The translations under genes were made by a program, and so were the position numbers. A DNA stretch of 64,000 nt from NCBI RefSeq assembly GCF_039534165.1, contig NZ_BAAAUX010000004.1, forward strand, positions 1 through 64,000, in the 5' to 3' direction. Source of the DNA: Saccharopolyspora_D taberi (GTDB lineage Bacteria; Actinomycetota; Actinomycetes; Mycobacteriales; Pseudonocardiaceae). This document shows positions 41,332-50,951 of the stretch, piece by piece; position 1 is the first letter of the stretch; every line of letters begins with the position of its first letter. The notes below the pieces were generated by a model that saw nothing but the letters and a program-made list of their open reading frames with translations, was not told the DNA's origin and did no database searches.

Positions 41332-41726
41332 GGCATCCGGGGAGCTGCGCTGAGGTACTCGCCGATCTGCTCGACGAGCTCGTTCATGTTGTGGCCGATC
41401 GCGCCGACCTCGGCGTCGTCGGCGGCCACCACCGCCAGGTGCGCGCCCTCCCCGGCCTCGACGATGAACAGCAGTCCGCCGTGGAACTCGGTCATCGACT
41501 GCCGGACCCCGCCGGTGCCGTCGCCGAACTCGACGGAGGCGCCGTAGGACAGGCTCTGGATGCCCGAGGCGATGGCGGCCAGCTGGTCGGCCTGGTCGAT
41601 GGTGAGCCCGCCGGTGTGGCACAGCTTCAGGCCGTCCTTGGACAGCACCAGCGCGTGCCGGGTTCCCGGGGTGCGCGCCAGCAGGTTGTCCAGCAGCCAG
41701 TCGAGATCGAGTTCAGTGGTGTTCAT
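41328..41726 (-). CDS. cvnB: Conservon roadblock/LC7 protein
   Basis: A 132-residue roadblock/LC7 domain: LDWLLDNLLARTPGTRHALVLSKDG in outline, LAAIASGIQSLS, and the glycine-rich TGGVRQSMTEFHGG. Such proteins regulate small GTPases. ATG at 41726 starts at the family-normal MNTTELDLDWLL. A GTG at 41789 overlapping the cvnA stop (GTGA) would add 21 residues and is a real alternative because every other gene here is coupled that way. Confidence 0.9.
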   Translation of the reverse strand: MNTTELDLDWLLDNLLARTPGTRHALVLSKDGLKLCHTGGLTIDQADQLAAIASGIQSLSYGASVEFGDGTGGVRQSMTEFHGGLLFIVEAGEGAHLAVVAADDAEVGAIGHNMNELVEQIGEYLSAAPRMP

Positions 41727-41785
41727 CGCCGGTCCGGGACGGCGGGACCGTCCCTGCCTCCAATCTGTCGTCCGGTGCGGACTGC

Positions 41786-43345
41786 TCACCGGTCTTCGTG
41801 CTGGTCGCTGTCGAGGATCTGGCCCGTGCGGGCCTGGCGGAACGCGGTGAAGCGGGCGGCGGTGTCCGGTCGCGGCTTCGACGCGGGCCGCTCGGGCTGC
41901 TTCGGCGCCGCCGCGAGGGTCTGGCCACGGCGCCGCCGGGGCAGTTCGAACGGGGCGTCGGCGGGGCGGGGCTGCGAGGCCGGTTCGGAGGTGGAGTCGG
42001 CTTGCGGGGCCGGTTCGGAGGTGGAGCGGGCTGCCTCCGGTCCGGATGCGGTGCGGGCTGCTTCCAGTTCCGGCGTGGAGCGGGTCTGCGAGGCCGGTTC
42101 GGACGCCGAGCCGACTGCTTCCCGTCCGGATGCCGTGCGGACTGCTTCCGAACCGGACGCGGAACCGGCCTGCGGCGACGGTCCGGACGCGGAACCGGCC
42201 TGCGATTCGGGTTCCGGCGCGGACCGGGCGCCGGCGCGCCTGGCCCGCGGTTCCGGCGCGGGCCAGGCCTCGGTCACCAGCTCGCGCGGGATCAGCACGA
42301 CGACGCCGGTGCCGCCGCGCGCGGACGGGCGGAACGACACGGTCAGCCCGTGCTTGCGGGCCAGGCAGCCGACCACGGCGAGCCCGAGCCGGGTGCCGGA
42401 AAGCGTCGTCAGGTCCAGCGGCTCGGACGACACCGCCCGCTCCGCGCGCCGCAGCGCGGCGGGCTTCATCACCAGGCCGCCGTCCTCGATGGTCACCGCG
42501 ATGCCCGCCTGCCCGTCCTCGACGTAGACGTGCACGTTCTCCGAGGGCGGCGAGAAGCTGGCGGCGTTGTCCATCAGCTCGGCCAGCGCGTGCATGACGC
42601 CTTCGGCGGCGTAGCCCGCGATCGCGGCGGTGCTCGCCGAGTGCAGCTGCACCCGCGGGTAGTCGCGGATCCGGCCGACGGCGCCGCGCAGGATGCTCTC
42701 CATCACGATCGGCTTGGTCCAGCGGCGGCCGGAGCGGGAACCGGTGAGCACGGCGATGCTGTCGGCGAGGCGGCCCGCCTGCGCGATGCTGTGGTCGATC
42801 CGCAGCAGGTCGCCCAGGACTTCCTCGTCGTCGTGCCGGTGCTGCATCTCGCGCAGGTCGGCGAGCATGCTGGTCGCCATCGCCTGGACCCGTCCGGCGG
42901 CGTTGGCGCAGGCGCCCATGGTCGCGGCGCGCATCCGCTCCCCGGTGCCGATCTCCACCGCCGCCGTGCGCAGGATTCGTTGCCGCGGCCCGTCTTCCGG
43001 CAGGTCGATCTCGGCCAGCGCGGTGTCCGGGGACGCGCCCTCGCGCAGCCGCCCGACCAGCGCGGGCAGCGTCTCGTCGGCCATCCGCTGCACCTCGGCC
43101 TCCAGCGCGGCGGTGCGCTCGCGGGCGCGGCGGGCTGCCAGCTGCCAGTACGCCGCGGCGGCCGACGCCACCGACAGCAGCAGCGCCGCCGTTCCGGCGC
43201 CGTAGGCCACCACGAGCTGCTGCGCAGCGGGTGCCAGCAGCGTCGCGACCAGGCTTGCGGCGCCGGTGACGACAGCGGTGGCGAGCAGGACCAGCAGGGC
43301 CCGCCGGATCGGCGAAGCCTTGCGGGCGGTGGAGCGTGGTGACAT
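41786..43345 (-). CDS. cvnA: Conservon histidine-kinase-like sensor with repetitive tail
   Basis: A 519-residue protein: two transmembrane segments (about 14-38 and 44-66), a helical linker, and an HATPase domain with LAELMDNAASFSPP (N-box), EDGGLVM and GTRLGLAVVGCLARKHGL, then ARGGTGVVVLIP. About 150 C-terminal residues follow, built of degenerate ~12-residue Ser/Ala/Glu/Pro repeats (QAGSASG, EAVRTASG). The phospho-accepting His region is not clear, as in other CvnA proteins. It is first in the cvnA-E operon. The tail looks disordered and may vary between strains. Confidence 0.88.
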   Translation of the reverse strand: MSPRSTARKASPIRRALLVLLATAVVTGAASLVATLLAPAAQQLVVAYGAGTAALLLSVASAAAAYWQLAARRARERTAALEAEVQRMADETLPALVGRLREGASPDTALAEIDLPEDGPRQRILRTAAVEIGTGERMRAATMGACANAAGRVQAMATSMLADLREMQHRHDDEEVLGDLLRIDHSIAQAGRLADSIAVLTGSRSGRRWTKPIVMESILRGAVGRIRDYPRVQLHSASTAAIAGYAAEGVMHALAELMDNAASFSPPSENVHVYVEDGQAGIAVTIEDGGLVMKPAALRRAERAVSSEPLDLTTLSGTRLGLAVVGCLARKHGLTVSFRPSARGGTGVVVLIPRELVTEAWPAPEPRARRAGARSAPEPESQAGSASGPSPQAGSASGSEAVRTASGREAVGSASEPASQTRSTPELEAARTASGPEAARSTSEPAPQADSTSEPASQPRPADAPFELPRRRRGQTLAAAPKQPERPASKPRPDTAARFTAFRQARTGQILDSDQHEDR

Positions 43346-43469
43346 CGATCTTCGACCTCGGGGGAGCGGTGCGGGGATCGGAGAGGTGATCTTAGTACGA
43401 CGGTCGGGCTATCCCTAGTGCTCCAATCGTTACGGGCCGTCAACGAATCACCCGAAACCGCGTGACGCC

Positions 43470-44234
43470 TCAGAACCTGATCAGGGCGGCCGTCGCATCG
43501 TCGTGGCGCTTCCCGCGCTGCTGGCCGGCCGAAACCTCCGCCGCCCGGACCCGGGACAGCAGCTCGCCCGGACCAGCGGAGTCCAGCAGGTCCAGCAGGC
43601 CCGCCCAGTCGGACAACCCGAACCGCTCGACGTACCGGGAAGCACCGTCGCTGAGCACCGCCGCGCGAGGAACCTCGGACACCGCAACGCTGCCGCGCAC
43701 CGCCTCGAACGCGGCATCGGGATCGGTGCTCGCGACCCAGAAACCACCGGGCTGGTTCCGGCACGCGGCAACGGTTTCCACGTCGTAGCCAGGCAGGTGG
43801 TCGAGCCGGTCGTCGACGACCGCGCGCACCGCGCCACCGACGTCGAGCAGCACCGGGCTGTCCGCGAGCACCAGGTACTCGACCACGTCCGCGCGCAACC
43901 GCAGCATCGACACCGTCGACGAAGGACTGGACGGGTTGCCCAGATCGCAGTTCCCGAGGTGCTCCGCCCGGACCCGCTCAATCGCCGAGGCCAGCACGTC
44001 GGCGAGCGGCTCGTCGCGCAGCGCGAGGTTCGTCGCCAGCCCGGCCGCGAGGTTGCGCACCAGCCACGGCACGTCGTGCACGCACCCGCTGTCCACCACC
44101 GCGGGCGCGGTCGCGCCGTCGAGCACCACCACCCAGGACGGCCCGGCCACCACGAAGTCCTCGTTCACCGCTCCCGGAGCGGCTTCGGTCGCGCAGGTCA
44201 CCTGCATTCGGCTCGCTCCGGTCACGCCGGACAT
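43470..44234 (-). CDS. PP2C-family serine/threonine phosphatase-like protein
   Basis: A 254-residue protein. NEDFVVAGPSWVVVLDGAT gives the metal-binding Asp of motif II, and VEYLVLADSPVLLD, RAAVLSDGAS and HDDATAALIRF match later PP2C motifs (DG, DN-type). ATG at 44234 with AAGGGAG upstream. Divergent from the LAL regulator with ~80 bp between. It could counter a kinase outside the window. Confidence 0.8.
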   Translation of the reverse strand: MSGVTGASRMQVTCATEAAPGAVNEDFVVAGPSWVVVLDGATAPAVVDSGCVHDVPWLVRNLAAGLATNLALRDEPLADVLASAIERVRAEHLGNCDLGNPSSPSSTVSMLRLRADVVEYLVLADSPVLLDVGGAVRAVVDDRLDHLPGYDVETVAACRNQPGGFWVASTDPDAAFEAVRGSVAVSEVPRAAVLSDGASRYVERFGLSDWAGLLDLLDSAGPGELLSRVRAAEVSAGQQRGKRHDDATAALIRF

Positions 44235-44315
44235 TGTCTCCCTTGCCGGGATGCCGGCGGCCTGTGTAGCTTCCTGCGCAACTCGCCGCGCCCGAATCCC
44301 GGTCCCGGAGCCGCC

Positions 44316-47177
44316 ATGCCCGAACCCCAGCCGAGTCGTGGTCGGCGCCCCGCGCGCGGGCTGGTCGGCCGGGCCGACGAGCTCCGCAGGCTCGTCGCCA
44401 CGGTCGCGCGGCGGCCGTCGGTCGCGCTGGTCGAGGGCGAGGCCGGGATCGGCAAGACCAGGCTGGTGCGCGAGCTGCTGGACGCCCCGGAGCTGGCGCG
44501 GCACGCGGTGCTGCTCGGGCACTGCCACCCGATCCGCGAGCCGTTCCCGTACGGGCCGGTGCTGGAAGTGCTTTTGCAGGCCGGGGACCGGTATCCGGCA
44601 CCTGAACGGCTCAACCCGGTCGTCGGCGCGCTGCGCCCGTACCTGCCGGAACTCGCGCACCGGCTGCCGCCCGCGCTGGACCCGCTGCCCGATCCGAGCG
44701 CCGAACGGCACCGGCTGTTCCGCGCGGTCCGCGAGCTGCTCGCCACGCTCGGCCCGGCCGTGCTCGTGGTGGAGGACCTGCACTGGGCCGACGACGGTTC
44801 CCGCGATCTGCTGCGGTTCCTGGTCGACGGCCTGCCCGACGACGTCGCCGCGGTGCTGACCTACCGCCGCGAGGACCTGCCGGGGCGCGGCCTGCCGTTC
44901 GGCCAGGCCTACCGCCATCCGGTGGGCACGACCAGCGCTGTCATCGCGCTCTCCCCGCTGGACCGGCACGACACCGCCACGCTGGCCGCCTCGATCCTCG
45001 GGCGTCCGCACCTGCCGCCGGAGCTGGCGACGCGGCTGCACGACCGGACGGCCGGAATCCCGTTCGTCATGGAAGAACTCCTGTGCTCTGTGGCAGGCGA
45101 TCCCGAAGCGCTCGACGACGTCGAAGTGCCGCTGCTGCTGCGGGAGGCGATGGCAGACCGGATGGCCACCCTACCCGCGGCGACGGTGACCTGCGTGCGC
45201 GCGGCGGCGGTGCTGCGGACGCCCGCGACAGAGGAACTGCTCACCGCGGTCGGCGGGCTGGAACCGGCCGAGGGCCGGGTCGGCATCAAGGAAGCCCAGC
45301 ACGGCGCGGTGCTGCACGAACAGGACGACGGCCGCTACGGGTTCCGGCACGCCCTGGCCCAGCAGGCGGTCTACGACAGCCTGCCCGGACCGGTCCGGCG
45401 CGACCTGCACCGCCGGGCGATGGCCGCGCTGACCGAGCAGCAGCCGGTGCCGCTGGTGCAGCTCTCCTACCACGCGCGGCAGGCGGGCGATCTGGAAGCG
45501 TGGCTGCGCCACGGCGAGTCCGCGGCGGACCGGGCGGGCGCCGTCGGCGACACCGCGATCGCCGTGGAGGTGCTCGAAACGCTGTTGTCGGACCCGCTGC
45601 TGCCGGGAGAGGCGCGGGCGAGGCTGGCGGTCAAGCTCAGCCGGGCGGCGGTGATCGGGCTGTCGCACCGGCGGGTCGTCGGCCTGCTGCGCCGCGTGCT
45701 CGACGTCGGTGACCTCCCGGAGGGCGTGCGCGGCGAAGTCCGGCTGAACCTGGGGCTGCTGCTGATGAACCAGGCAGGCGAGGTCGTCACCGGCCTCGCC
45801 GAGATCCAGCACTCGGTGGCCGAGCTGCGGGAACGGCCCGCGCTCGCGGCCCGCGCGATGGCGGCGCTGGCGCACCCGAACGCCGAGGGCATCTCGATCA
45901 CCGAGCACGAGCGATGGCTCGAACGCGCCGAACAACTCGCGACCCGGCAGGAGAATCCGGTCGTTTCGGCGGCAGTGCTGTGCACCCGGCTGACCTTCCG
46001 GATGGGAATCGCCGACCCCACCGCGTGGGAAGAGGTGCGGGAGCTGCCCGAGCAGCACTGCTCGGTCGCGATCGCCCAGCAGGTCTCCCGCGGCTACGGC
46101 AACCTCACCGACGCCTGCACCTGGCTCGGGCACTACGCGGCGGCGCAGCGGTTCATGCGCAACGCGCTGGATCTGGCGCAGCACAGCGGCAATCCGCTGG
46201 CGAACGGCATGGTGGAGGGAACCCGGCTGCGGCTGGACTGGGCGCTCGGGCGCTGGGAGGGCCTGGCCGAGCGCGCCGGGCGGTTCCTGGAGACCACCGC
46301 CTACACACCGCCGATCGCCGGTGACGCGCGGCTGGTGCTCGGGCTCCTCGCGATCGCGGTCGGCGAGTGGGACCGCGCTGCGGAACACCTGCGGCCGACC
46401 GGCCCGACCGGCAACGGCGAGGGCGACGCACCGCTGAACGCGGCGGTTTCCGGCGCGCTGGCCCGGTTGCTGGTCGCGCAGGGGGACGTGGCCGGTGCCT
46501 GCGCGGAGGTCGACCGGGCGGTGAACCGGTTGCGGCACAAGGGAGTCTGGGTCTGGGCGGGTGAGCTGGGGCCGAGCGCGGTCGCGGCTTTGGTCCGAGG
46601 TGGACGGTCCGCCGACGCGCACGACCTGACCGCCGAGTTCGCGGCGGGCATCGCCGGGACCGACTCGCCGCTCGCGGACGCGGCGCGGGAGGCCTGCGAG
46701 GGCGTCCTCGCGCTGGCGGAGCAGCGCCACCTGCGCGCGGCGGAGCTGTTCTTCCAGGCCAGGGCGGGTTACGCCGCGCTGCCCCGGCCTTACTCGGCGG
46801 CGCGCGCCGGGGAAGCCGCCGCCCGCTGCCGCCTCGCGGCGGGCAAGCCGTCGGCGTCGGAGGAACTGCGCGTGGTGATCGAGGAGTTCACCGCGCTGGG
46901 CGCGACCCGCGACGCCGCGCGCTGCCGGCGGGTGCTGCGCGGCGCGGGGATGCACGTGCCGTCCAACCGGGGCCGCCGCGGTTACGGCGCAGAACTCTCG
47001 CCGCGCGAGCGGGAAGTCGCCCAGCTGCTGGCGAAGGGCCGCACCAACCGGGAGATCGCCGAGGTGCTGTTCCTGTCGACCCGGACCGTCGAGCAGCACG
47101 TGGCGCGCGTGCTGCGCAAGCTCCAGGTGACGTCCCGTCGCGCCGTCGGCGAGTCCTTGGTCGGGCACGACCTGTAG
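44316..47177 (+). CDS. LAL-type LuxR-family regulator
   Basis: A 953-residue LAL regulator: AAA/NACHT-like ATPase with Walker A GEAGIGKT (41-48) and VLVVEDLHWADDGSRDLLRFL in outline (Walker B), a long TPR-like middle, and a C-terminal LuxR HTH (LSPREREVAQLLAKGRTN, STRTVEQHVARVLRKL). ATG at 44316 with GGAG upstream is chosen though the frame is open for another ~270 codons upstream, which overlap the divergent phosphatase. LALs often control secondary metabolism or uptake; its neighbours downstream are exoproteases. Confidence 0.88.
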   Translation: MPEPQPSRGRRPARGLVGRADELRRLVATVARRPSVALVEGEAGIGKTRLVRELLDAPELARHAVLLGHCHPIREPFPYGPVLEVLLQAGDRYPAPERLNPVVGALRPYLPELAHRLPPALDPLPDPSAERHRLFRAVRELLATLGPAVLVVEDLHWADDGSRDLLRFLVDGLPDDVAAVLTYRREDLPGRGLPFGQAYRHPVGTTSAVIALSPLDRHDTATLAASILGRPHLPPELATRLHDRTAGIPFVMEELLCSVAGDPEALDDVEVPLLLREAMADRMATLPAATVTCVRAAAVLRTPATEELLTAVGGLEPAEGRVGIKEAQHGAVLHEQDDGRYGFRHALAQQAVYDSLPGPVRRDLHRRAMAALTEQQPVPLVQLSYHARQAGDLEAWLRHGESAADRAGAVGDTAIAVEVLETLLSDPLLPGEARARLAVKLSRAAVIGLSHRRVVGLLRRVLDVGDLPEGVRGEVRLNLGLLLMNQAGEVVTGLAEIQHSVAELRERPALAARAMAALAHPNAEGISITEHERWLERAEQLATRQENPVVSAAVLCTRLTFRMGIADPTAWEEVRELPEQHCSVAIAQQVSRGYGNLTDACTWLGHYAAAQRFMRNALDLAQHSGNPLANGMVEGTRLRLDWALGRWEGLAERAGRFLETTAYTPPIAGDARLVLGLLAIAVGEWDRAAEHLRPTGPTGNGEGDAPLNAAVSGALARLLVAQGDVAGACAEVDRAVNRLRHKGVWVWAGELGPSAVAALVRGGRSADAHDLTAEFAAGIAGTDSPLADAAREACEGVLALAEQRHLRAAELFFQARAGYAALPRPYSAARAGEAAARCRLAAGKPSASEELRVVIEEFTALGATRDAARCRRVLRGAGMHVPSNRGRRGYGAELSPREREVAQLLAKGRTNREIAEVLFLSTRTVEQHVARVLRKLQVTSRRAVGESLVGHDL

Positions 47178-47528
47178 CGGGGCGGCCGGTCCGGCGGCTT
47201 CGCGGCAGGGCCGGAGTCGGGCGAAAGGGCCATGCGAACGCCGATCCCGTGATTGCTGGACCCGGCGCGAGCACCCGATCCCTCAGCCTCCGACCCCAGC
47301 ACGAGCACCGATCCCGCGACTGCCGCTGGCTGCCCCCAGCCGACGAACCCCACCCAGCGCCCGCCAACGCGAGACCCCAGCGAAACCGCCGTGCGAAGCC
47401 CGATTCCGCGCGCCCGGCCTCCCGCCGAGCTCACCGATAAGTGGCAACTACCTACCGTTCCCCGGCTTGTTCCCCGCACTCCTCCACCCGATCGTGAAGC
47501 GGTCATCGCTCGATCGAACGGAGGCACG
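47178..47528. other. Intergenic with ~34-bp degenerate repeats
   Basis: No gene seen in 351 bp. CCGATCCC recurs at 47241, 47275 and 47308 (periods 34 and 33), with AGCAC nearby, suggesting a decayed tandem repeat. The last 80 bp are less GC-rich and must include the S8 protease promoter (a GATAAGTGGCAACTACC patch near 47440). Confidence 0.45.
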
Positions 47529-48737
47529 ATGCGACAACGGCACCGGCGGTTCCCCTTCCGGCTCACCCTTGGCATGGCGGCTGCCGCAGGACTGGTGCTG
47601 ACCGCCGCGCCCGCGCAGGCGACCGGCGAGATCGTCAACGCCAACGCGCCCGGCACGCTCGCGGACCAGTACATCGTGGTCCTCGACGGCGCACCGTCGG
47701 CGGCGGGCGAGGCCCAGGTTCGGTTCTACGCGCAGGACCTGGCCGGCCGCTACGGCGGTTCGCTCGGCCACGTCTACTCCGCCGCGCTGCGCGGTTTCTC
47801 GGTGCGGATGCCCGAGCAGCAGGCCCGCAGGCTGGCCGCGGAGCCCGCGGTCAAGTACGTCCAGCAGTCCGGGATGGTCCGGGCGGCGGGCACCCAGCAG
47901 AACCCGCCGTCGTGGGGCCTGGACCGGGTCGACCAGCCCGACCTCCCGCTCGACGACGCCTACACCTACCCGAACGAGGGGACCGGCGTCACCGCCTACA
48001 TCGCCGACTCCGGCATCCGCGGCACGCACAAGACGTTCGAAGGCCGCGCCGAGGACGGCTACGACTTCGTCGACGACGACGCCACCACCCAGGACTGCAA
48101 CGGCCACGGCACGCACGTCGCGGGCACCGTCGGCGGCGAGGACCACGGCGTGGCCAAGGACGTCTCGCTGGTCGCGGTGCGGGTGCTGGGCTGCGACGGC
48201 ACCGCACCCGACTCGGTCGCGCTCGCGGGCCTCGACTGGATCGCCAAGAACGCGGCGAAACCGGCCGTGGTCAACATGAGCCTGACCTTCGACACCGTCG
48301 ACGAGGCCCAGGAGGAAGCGGTCCGCAACGTGGTCGGGGCGGGCATCACCGTCGTGGTGGCGGCGGGCAACAGCGGTGCGGACGCCTGCCAGGCGAGCCC
48401 GGCCCGCGTCCCGGAGGTCATCACGCTCGGCAACAGCGACGAGCGGGACCGCCGGTCGCTGTCGTCCAACCACGGCAGGTGCCTGGACCTGTTCGCCCCC
48501 GGCACCAACATCACCTCCGCCTCGCACAGCAGCGACGACGGGTCGGCGACCATGACCGGCACGTCGATGGCCTCCCCGCACGCGGCCGGAGCCGCCGCGC
48601 TCTACCTGTCGACGCACGCGCAGGCCGCCCCGCAGGAGGTGCAGGAAGCACTGACCGGCAACGCGGTCCAGGGCAAGATCGGCGACCCCGGCGCCGGATC
48701 GCCCAACCTGCTGCTCAACGTCGGCAAGCTCGGCTGA
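47529..48737 (+). CDS. Secreted S8 subtilisin-like serine protease
   Basis: A 402-residue preproprotein: signal peptide (RFPFRLTLGMAAAAGLVL, cleavage near PAQA), I9 propeptide (DQYIVVLDGAPS ... SVRMPEQQARRLAAEPAVKYVQQ in outline), then a peptidase S8 domain of the proteinase K/aqualysin type. The catalytic triad is Asp in YIADSGI, His in GHGTHVAG and Ser in GTSMASPHAAG. Oxyanion Asn is in VVAAGNSG. No C-terminal domain. GGAGGCACG precedes the ATG. A strong terminator follows. Confidence 0.95.
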   Translation: MRQRHRRFPFRLTLGMAAAAGLVLTAAPAQATGEIVNANAPGTLADQYIVVLDGAPSAAGEAQVRFYAQDLAGRYGGSLGHVYSAALRGFSVRMPEQQARRLAAEPAVKYVQQSGMVRAAGTQQNPPSWGLDRVDQPDLPLDDAYTYPNEGTGVTAYIADSGIRGTHKTFEGRAEDGYDFVDDDATTQDCNGHGTHVAGTVGGEDHGVAKDVSLVAVRVLGCDGTAPDSVALAGLDWIAKNAAKPAVVNMSLTFDTVDEAQEEAVRNVVGAGITVVVAAGNSGADACQASPARVPEVITLGNSDERDRRSLSSNHGRCLDLFAPGTNITSASHSSDDGSATMTGTSMASPHAAGAAALYLSTHAQAAPQEVQEALTGNAVQGKIGDPGAGSPNLLLNVGKLG

Positions 48738-48753
48738 CTCCGCGCCGCACCCT

Positions 48754-48793
48754 GCCATGCACGCGTCCACAGTGGATGCGTGCATGGCTTTTT
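48754..48793 (+). terminator. Rho-independent terminator of the S8 protease
   Basis: A 16-bp stem GCCATGCACGCGTCCA / TGGATGCGTGCATGGC (one G-T pair) with a 3-nt loop, followed by TTTTTCTTT. A copy of the interspersed GTCCACAGTG motif lies across its apex. Confidence 0.92.
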
Positions 48794-48912
48794 CTTTGCA
48801 CCACCGAACATTCACCTTTAATTAGGTGTCGCTACGCAGGCTCGCCCGCATTGTTACCGCACCCGTGCCGATCGAAACTTCTTGGGACACAACGACAATG
48901 CGAGGAGTCACC

Positions 48913-49767
48913 ATGAAGACCGCCCACAAGGCCGGGATCGTCGCCCTGGCCGTCGCGGCCCTGACCACCCCGCTGGCCGGCTCCGCGGTCGCGAACGGCC
49001 CCGACATCCGCCCGGTCGCGCCGATCGACGACGCCCCGGTCCCGCCCGGCTCCGGCGTGCACCCGGAGTTCATCGGCGGCGAGCCCGTCTCGGTCAAGGA
49101 CCACCCGTACGTCATCGCCGGGCTCCGCGAGGGCGGTACCCGGCCGCAGGGGCAGACCTGCACCGGCTCCGCGATAGCCCCGCGCAAGATCCTCATCGCC
49201 GCGCACTGCGCCGACGCCGAGGGCGAGAAGTCGTTCGTCTACGGGCTCGACGACCTCAACCAGGGGCAGATCAGGAAGATCCCGGTCGTCGAGTACCTCA
49301 AGCACCCGAAGTACGTCAACTTCGACCAGGGCTACGACGTGGCCGTGGTGACCACCGGCGAGGACATCCCGGTCCCCGAAGGCGGTTTCGCCAAGGTCGC
49401 GACCTCGGCCGACACCGGGCTGACCGAACCGGGCAAGCAGGGCTTCGGCCTCGGCTACGGCAAGAAGAACGTCGACGACTCCCCCGCCAACGTCGAGCTG
49501 CACCGCGGCGACCTGCCGATCGTCGACGCGGCCACCTGCTCGCAGTCCGGACTGCAGGTCAACGGCGACCTGATGGTCTGCACCGGCACCGAGAGCGGCC
49601 GCCCGGTGCAGATCCTGCCCGGCGACTCCGGCGGGCCGCTGGTCGTCGACGGCACGGTCGTCGGCGTCGGCTCCTGGAGCGCTTCGGACTGGTCCTGGTA
49701 CAGCATCTACGGCCGGCTGAACAACGAGATGGGCGACTGGGTGCAGCAGCAGATCGCCCGCCCCTGA
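48913..49767 (+). CDS. Secreted S1 trypsin-like serine protease
   Basis: A 284-residue precursor: signal peptide (KTAHKAGIVALAVAALTTPLA in outline, up to about residue 30), short acidic propeptide, FIGGEPVSVKDHPY at the mature start, catalytic His in LIAAHC, Asp in GYDVAVV and Ser in LPGDSGGPLV, with disulfide cysteines. The primary specificity pocket cannot be fixed by eye. ATG at 48913 with GAGGAG upstream; an ATG five codons before is less likely. A 10-bp hairpin follows. Confidence 0.93.
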   Translation: MKTAHKAGIVALAVAALTTPLAGSAVANGPDIRPVAPIDDAPVPPGSGVHPEFIGGEPVSVKDHPYVIAGLREGGTRPQGQTCTGSAIAPRKILIAAHCADAEGEKSFVYGLDDLNQGQIRKIPVVEYLKHPKYVNFDQGYDVAVVTTGEDIPVPEGGFAKVATSADTGLTEPGKQGFGLGYGKKNVDDSPANVELHRGDLPIVDAATCSQSGLQVNGDLMVCTGTESGRPVQILPGDSGGPLVVDGTVVGVGSWSASDWSWYSIYGRLNNEMGDWVQQQIARP

Positions 49768-49775
49768 AGCGCCGT

Positions 49776-49811
49776 CGCCCCGGCCTCGAACCGCGCATCA
49801 GGGCCGGGGCG
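49776..49811 (+). terminator. Hairpin after the S1 protease
   Basis: A perfect 10-bp stem CGCCCCGGCC / GGCCGGGGCG, 8 nt after the stop. It may also serve the convergent Lrp gene. Confidence 0.6.
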
Positions 49812-49848
49812 AAGGACAGTCCGAAGAGGACGCTCAATGAGTTCGTGG

Positions 49849-50907
49849 TCAGGGCGCGACCATCATCGGCAGCCTGCCGACGGCCACCCCGTCCTCGTCC
49901 AGCAGCCGCCCGAGCCTTTTCGGCATGTGCAACGTGATCGCGCGCTCCAGCACGTGGATCGACGGGCAGCGCCGGGAGATCAGCGCCTCGAAGTCGACGC
50001 AGTCCGACGGCGTGCGCAACCACGCGCACAGCAGCAGGTTGTAATCCCCGGCCACTGCCGCGCACAGGCGGGTTTCGGGCAGCGCCGACAGCGTCCGCCC
50101 CACCTCGTCGAGCCGGTCGGCCGGTGCGTTGATCCGGTAGTTGGCGATCACCGGCCATCCCGCGCGGCCGTTGGCGATGTCGCAGCGGAAGACCAGTTCC
50201 CGGTTGCGGACCATCCGGCCGATCCGGCGGCGCACCGCCGACTCGCTCATCCCGCAGTCCCGGGCCAGTTCCGCGCAGCTGCGCCGGGCGTCGGCGGCCA
50301 GCGCGCGCACGAGGGCGTCGGCTCCCGGGGTCCGGCCGCCCTGCGGTTCGGCGGTTCCTGGTCCGCCCAGCCGCGCCCGCTGCTCCGGGGTGAGGGCCCG
50401 CGCCAGCCAACTGCTGCCCTCGCGGTAGATGCGGGCGCAGACCGCGACCCGCGTCGAGAGCACCCCGGTCAGGCCGCCCAGCCCGGTCGACACCACGGAG
50501 TCGAGCTCGTGCAGGTCGTGCGCGTCGATGCCGAGGGACAGCTGGTAGGGGCCGCTGGTGCGTTCGACGCTGAACGCGCACGGCCAACCGCACAACCGCT
50601 CGGTCAGCCCGAGCAGCGCGCCCGGGCGGCAGACCACGTCGACGTAGCCGATGGTCAGCGCGGGCAGCGTCTGGTAGGCGGTCAGCCACGCCAGTCCGGT
50701 CGCGGTGAGCCGCTCCCAGCGCCGCGCCGCGGTCGTCGCGTCGACCCCGATCGCCGCGGCTATGCGCGTCCAGGGCGCCCGCGGGCACATCTGCAACGCC
50801 TCCGCCAGCGCCAGATCCGCCTCGCCCAGCTCGGCGGAATCCGGCGCACCCGCGCGGCCACCGGGGGAATCCGGCGATTCGGGGGCGCTGACCGACATGC
50901 CCTGCAT
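49849..50907 (-). CDS. AsnC/Lrp-family regulator with duplicated modules
   Basis: A 352-residue protein with two Lrp-like units: HTH 1 (ALAEALQMCPRAPWTRIA, WERL), a RAM-like beta domain (TIGYVDVVCRPGALLGL), then HTH 2 (LVRALAADARRSCAELARD, MSESAVRRRIGRM) and a second RAM-like domain (AVAGDYNLLLCAWLR). Lrp proteins sense amino acids. Lying between the secreted proteases and divergent from the cysteine protease, it may adjust protease expression to peptide or amino-acid supply. ATG at 50907 (another three codons in). Confidence 0.85.
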   Translation of the reverse strand: MQGMSVSAPESPDSPGGRAGAPDSAELGEADLALAEALQMCPRAPWTRIAAAIGVDATTAARRWERLTATGLAWLTAYQTLPALTIGYVDVVCRPGALLGLTERLCGWPCAFSVERTSGPYQLSLGIDAHDLHELDSVVSTGLGGLTGVLSTRVAVCARIYREGSSWLARALTPEQRARLGGPGTAEPQGGRTPGADALVRALAADARRSCAELARDCGMSESAVRRRIGRMVRNRELVFRCDIANGRAGWPVIANYRINAPADRLDEVGRTLSALPETRLCAAVAGDYNLLLCAWLRTPSDCVDFEALISRRCPSIHVLERAITLHMPKRLGRLLDEDGVAVGRLPMMVAP

Positions 50908-50951
50908 TGTTTCCCGATCGGTCGAACCTGCCAAGTTCGAAGGAGCGACAA

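Noticed and set aside
43503..44315. N-terminal extension of the first LAL regulator
   Set aside because: The frame is open but antisense to the PP2C-like gene; the LAL domain starts right after ATG 44316, which has a GGAG site.
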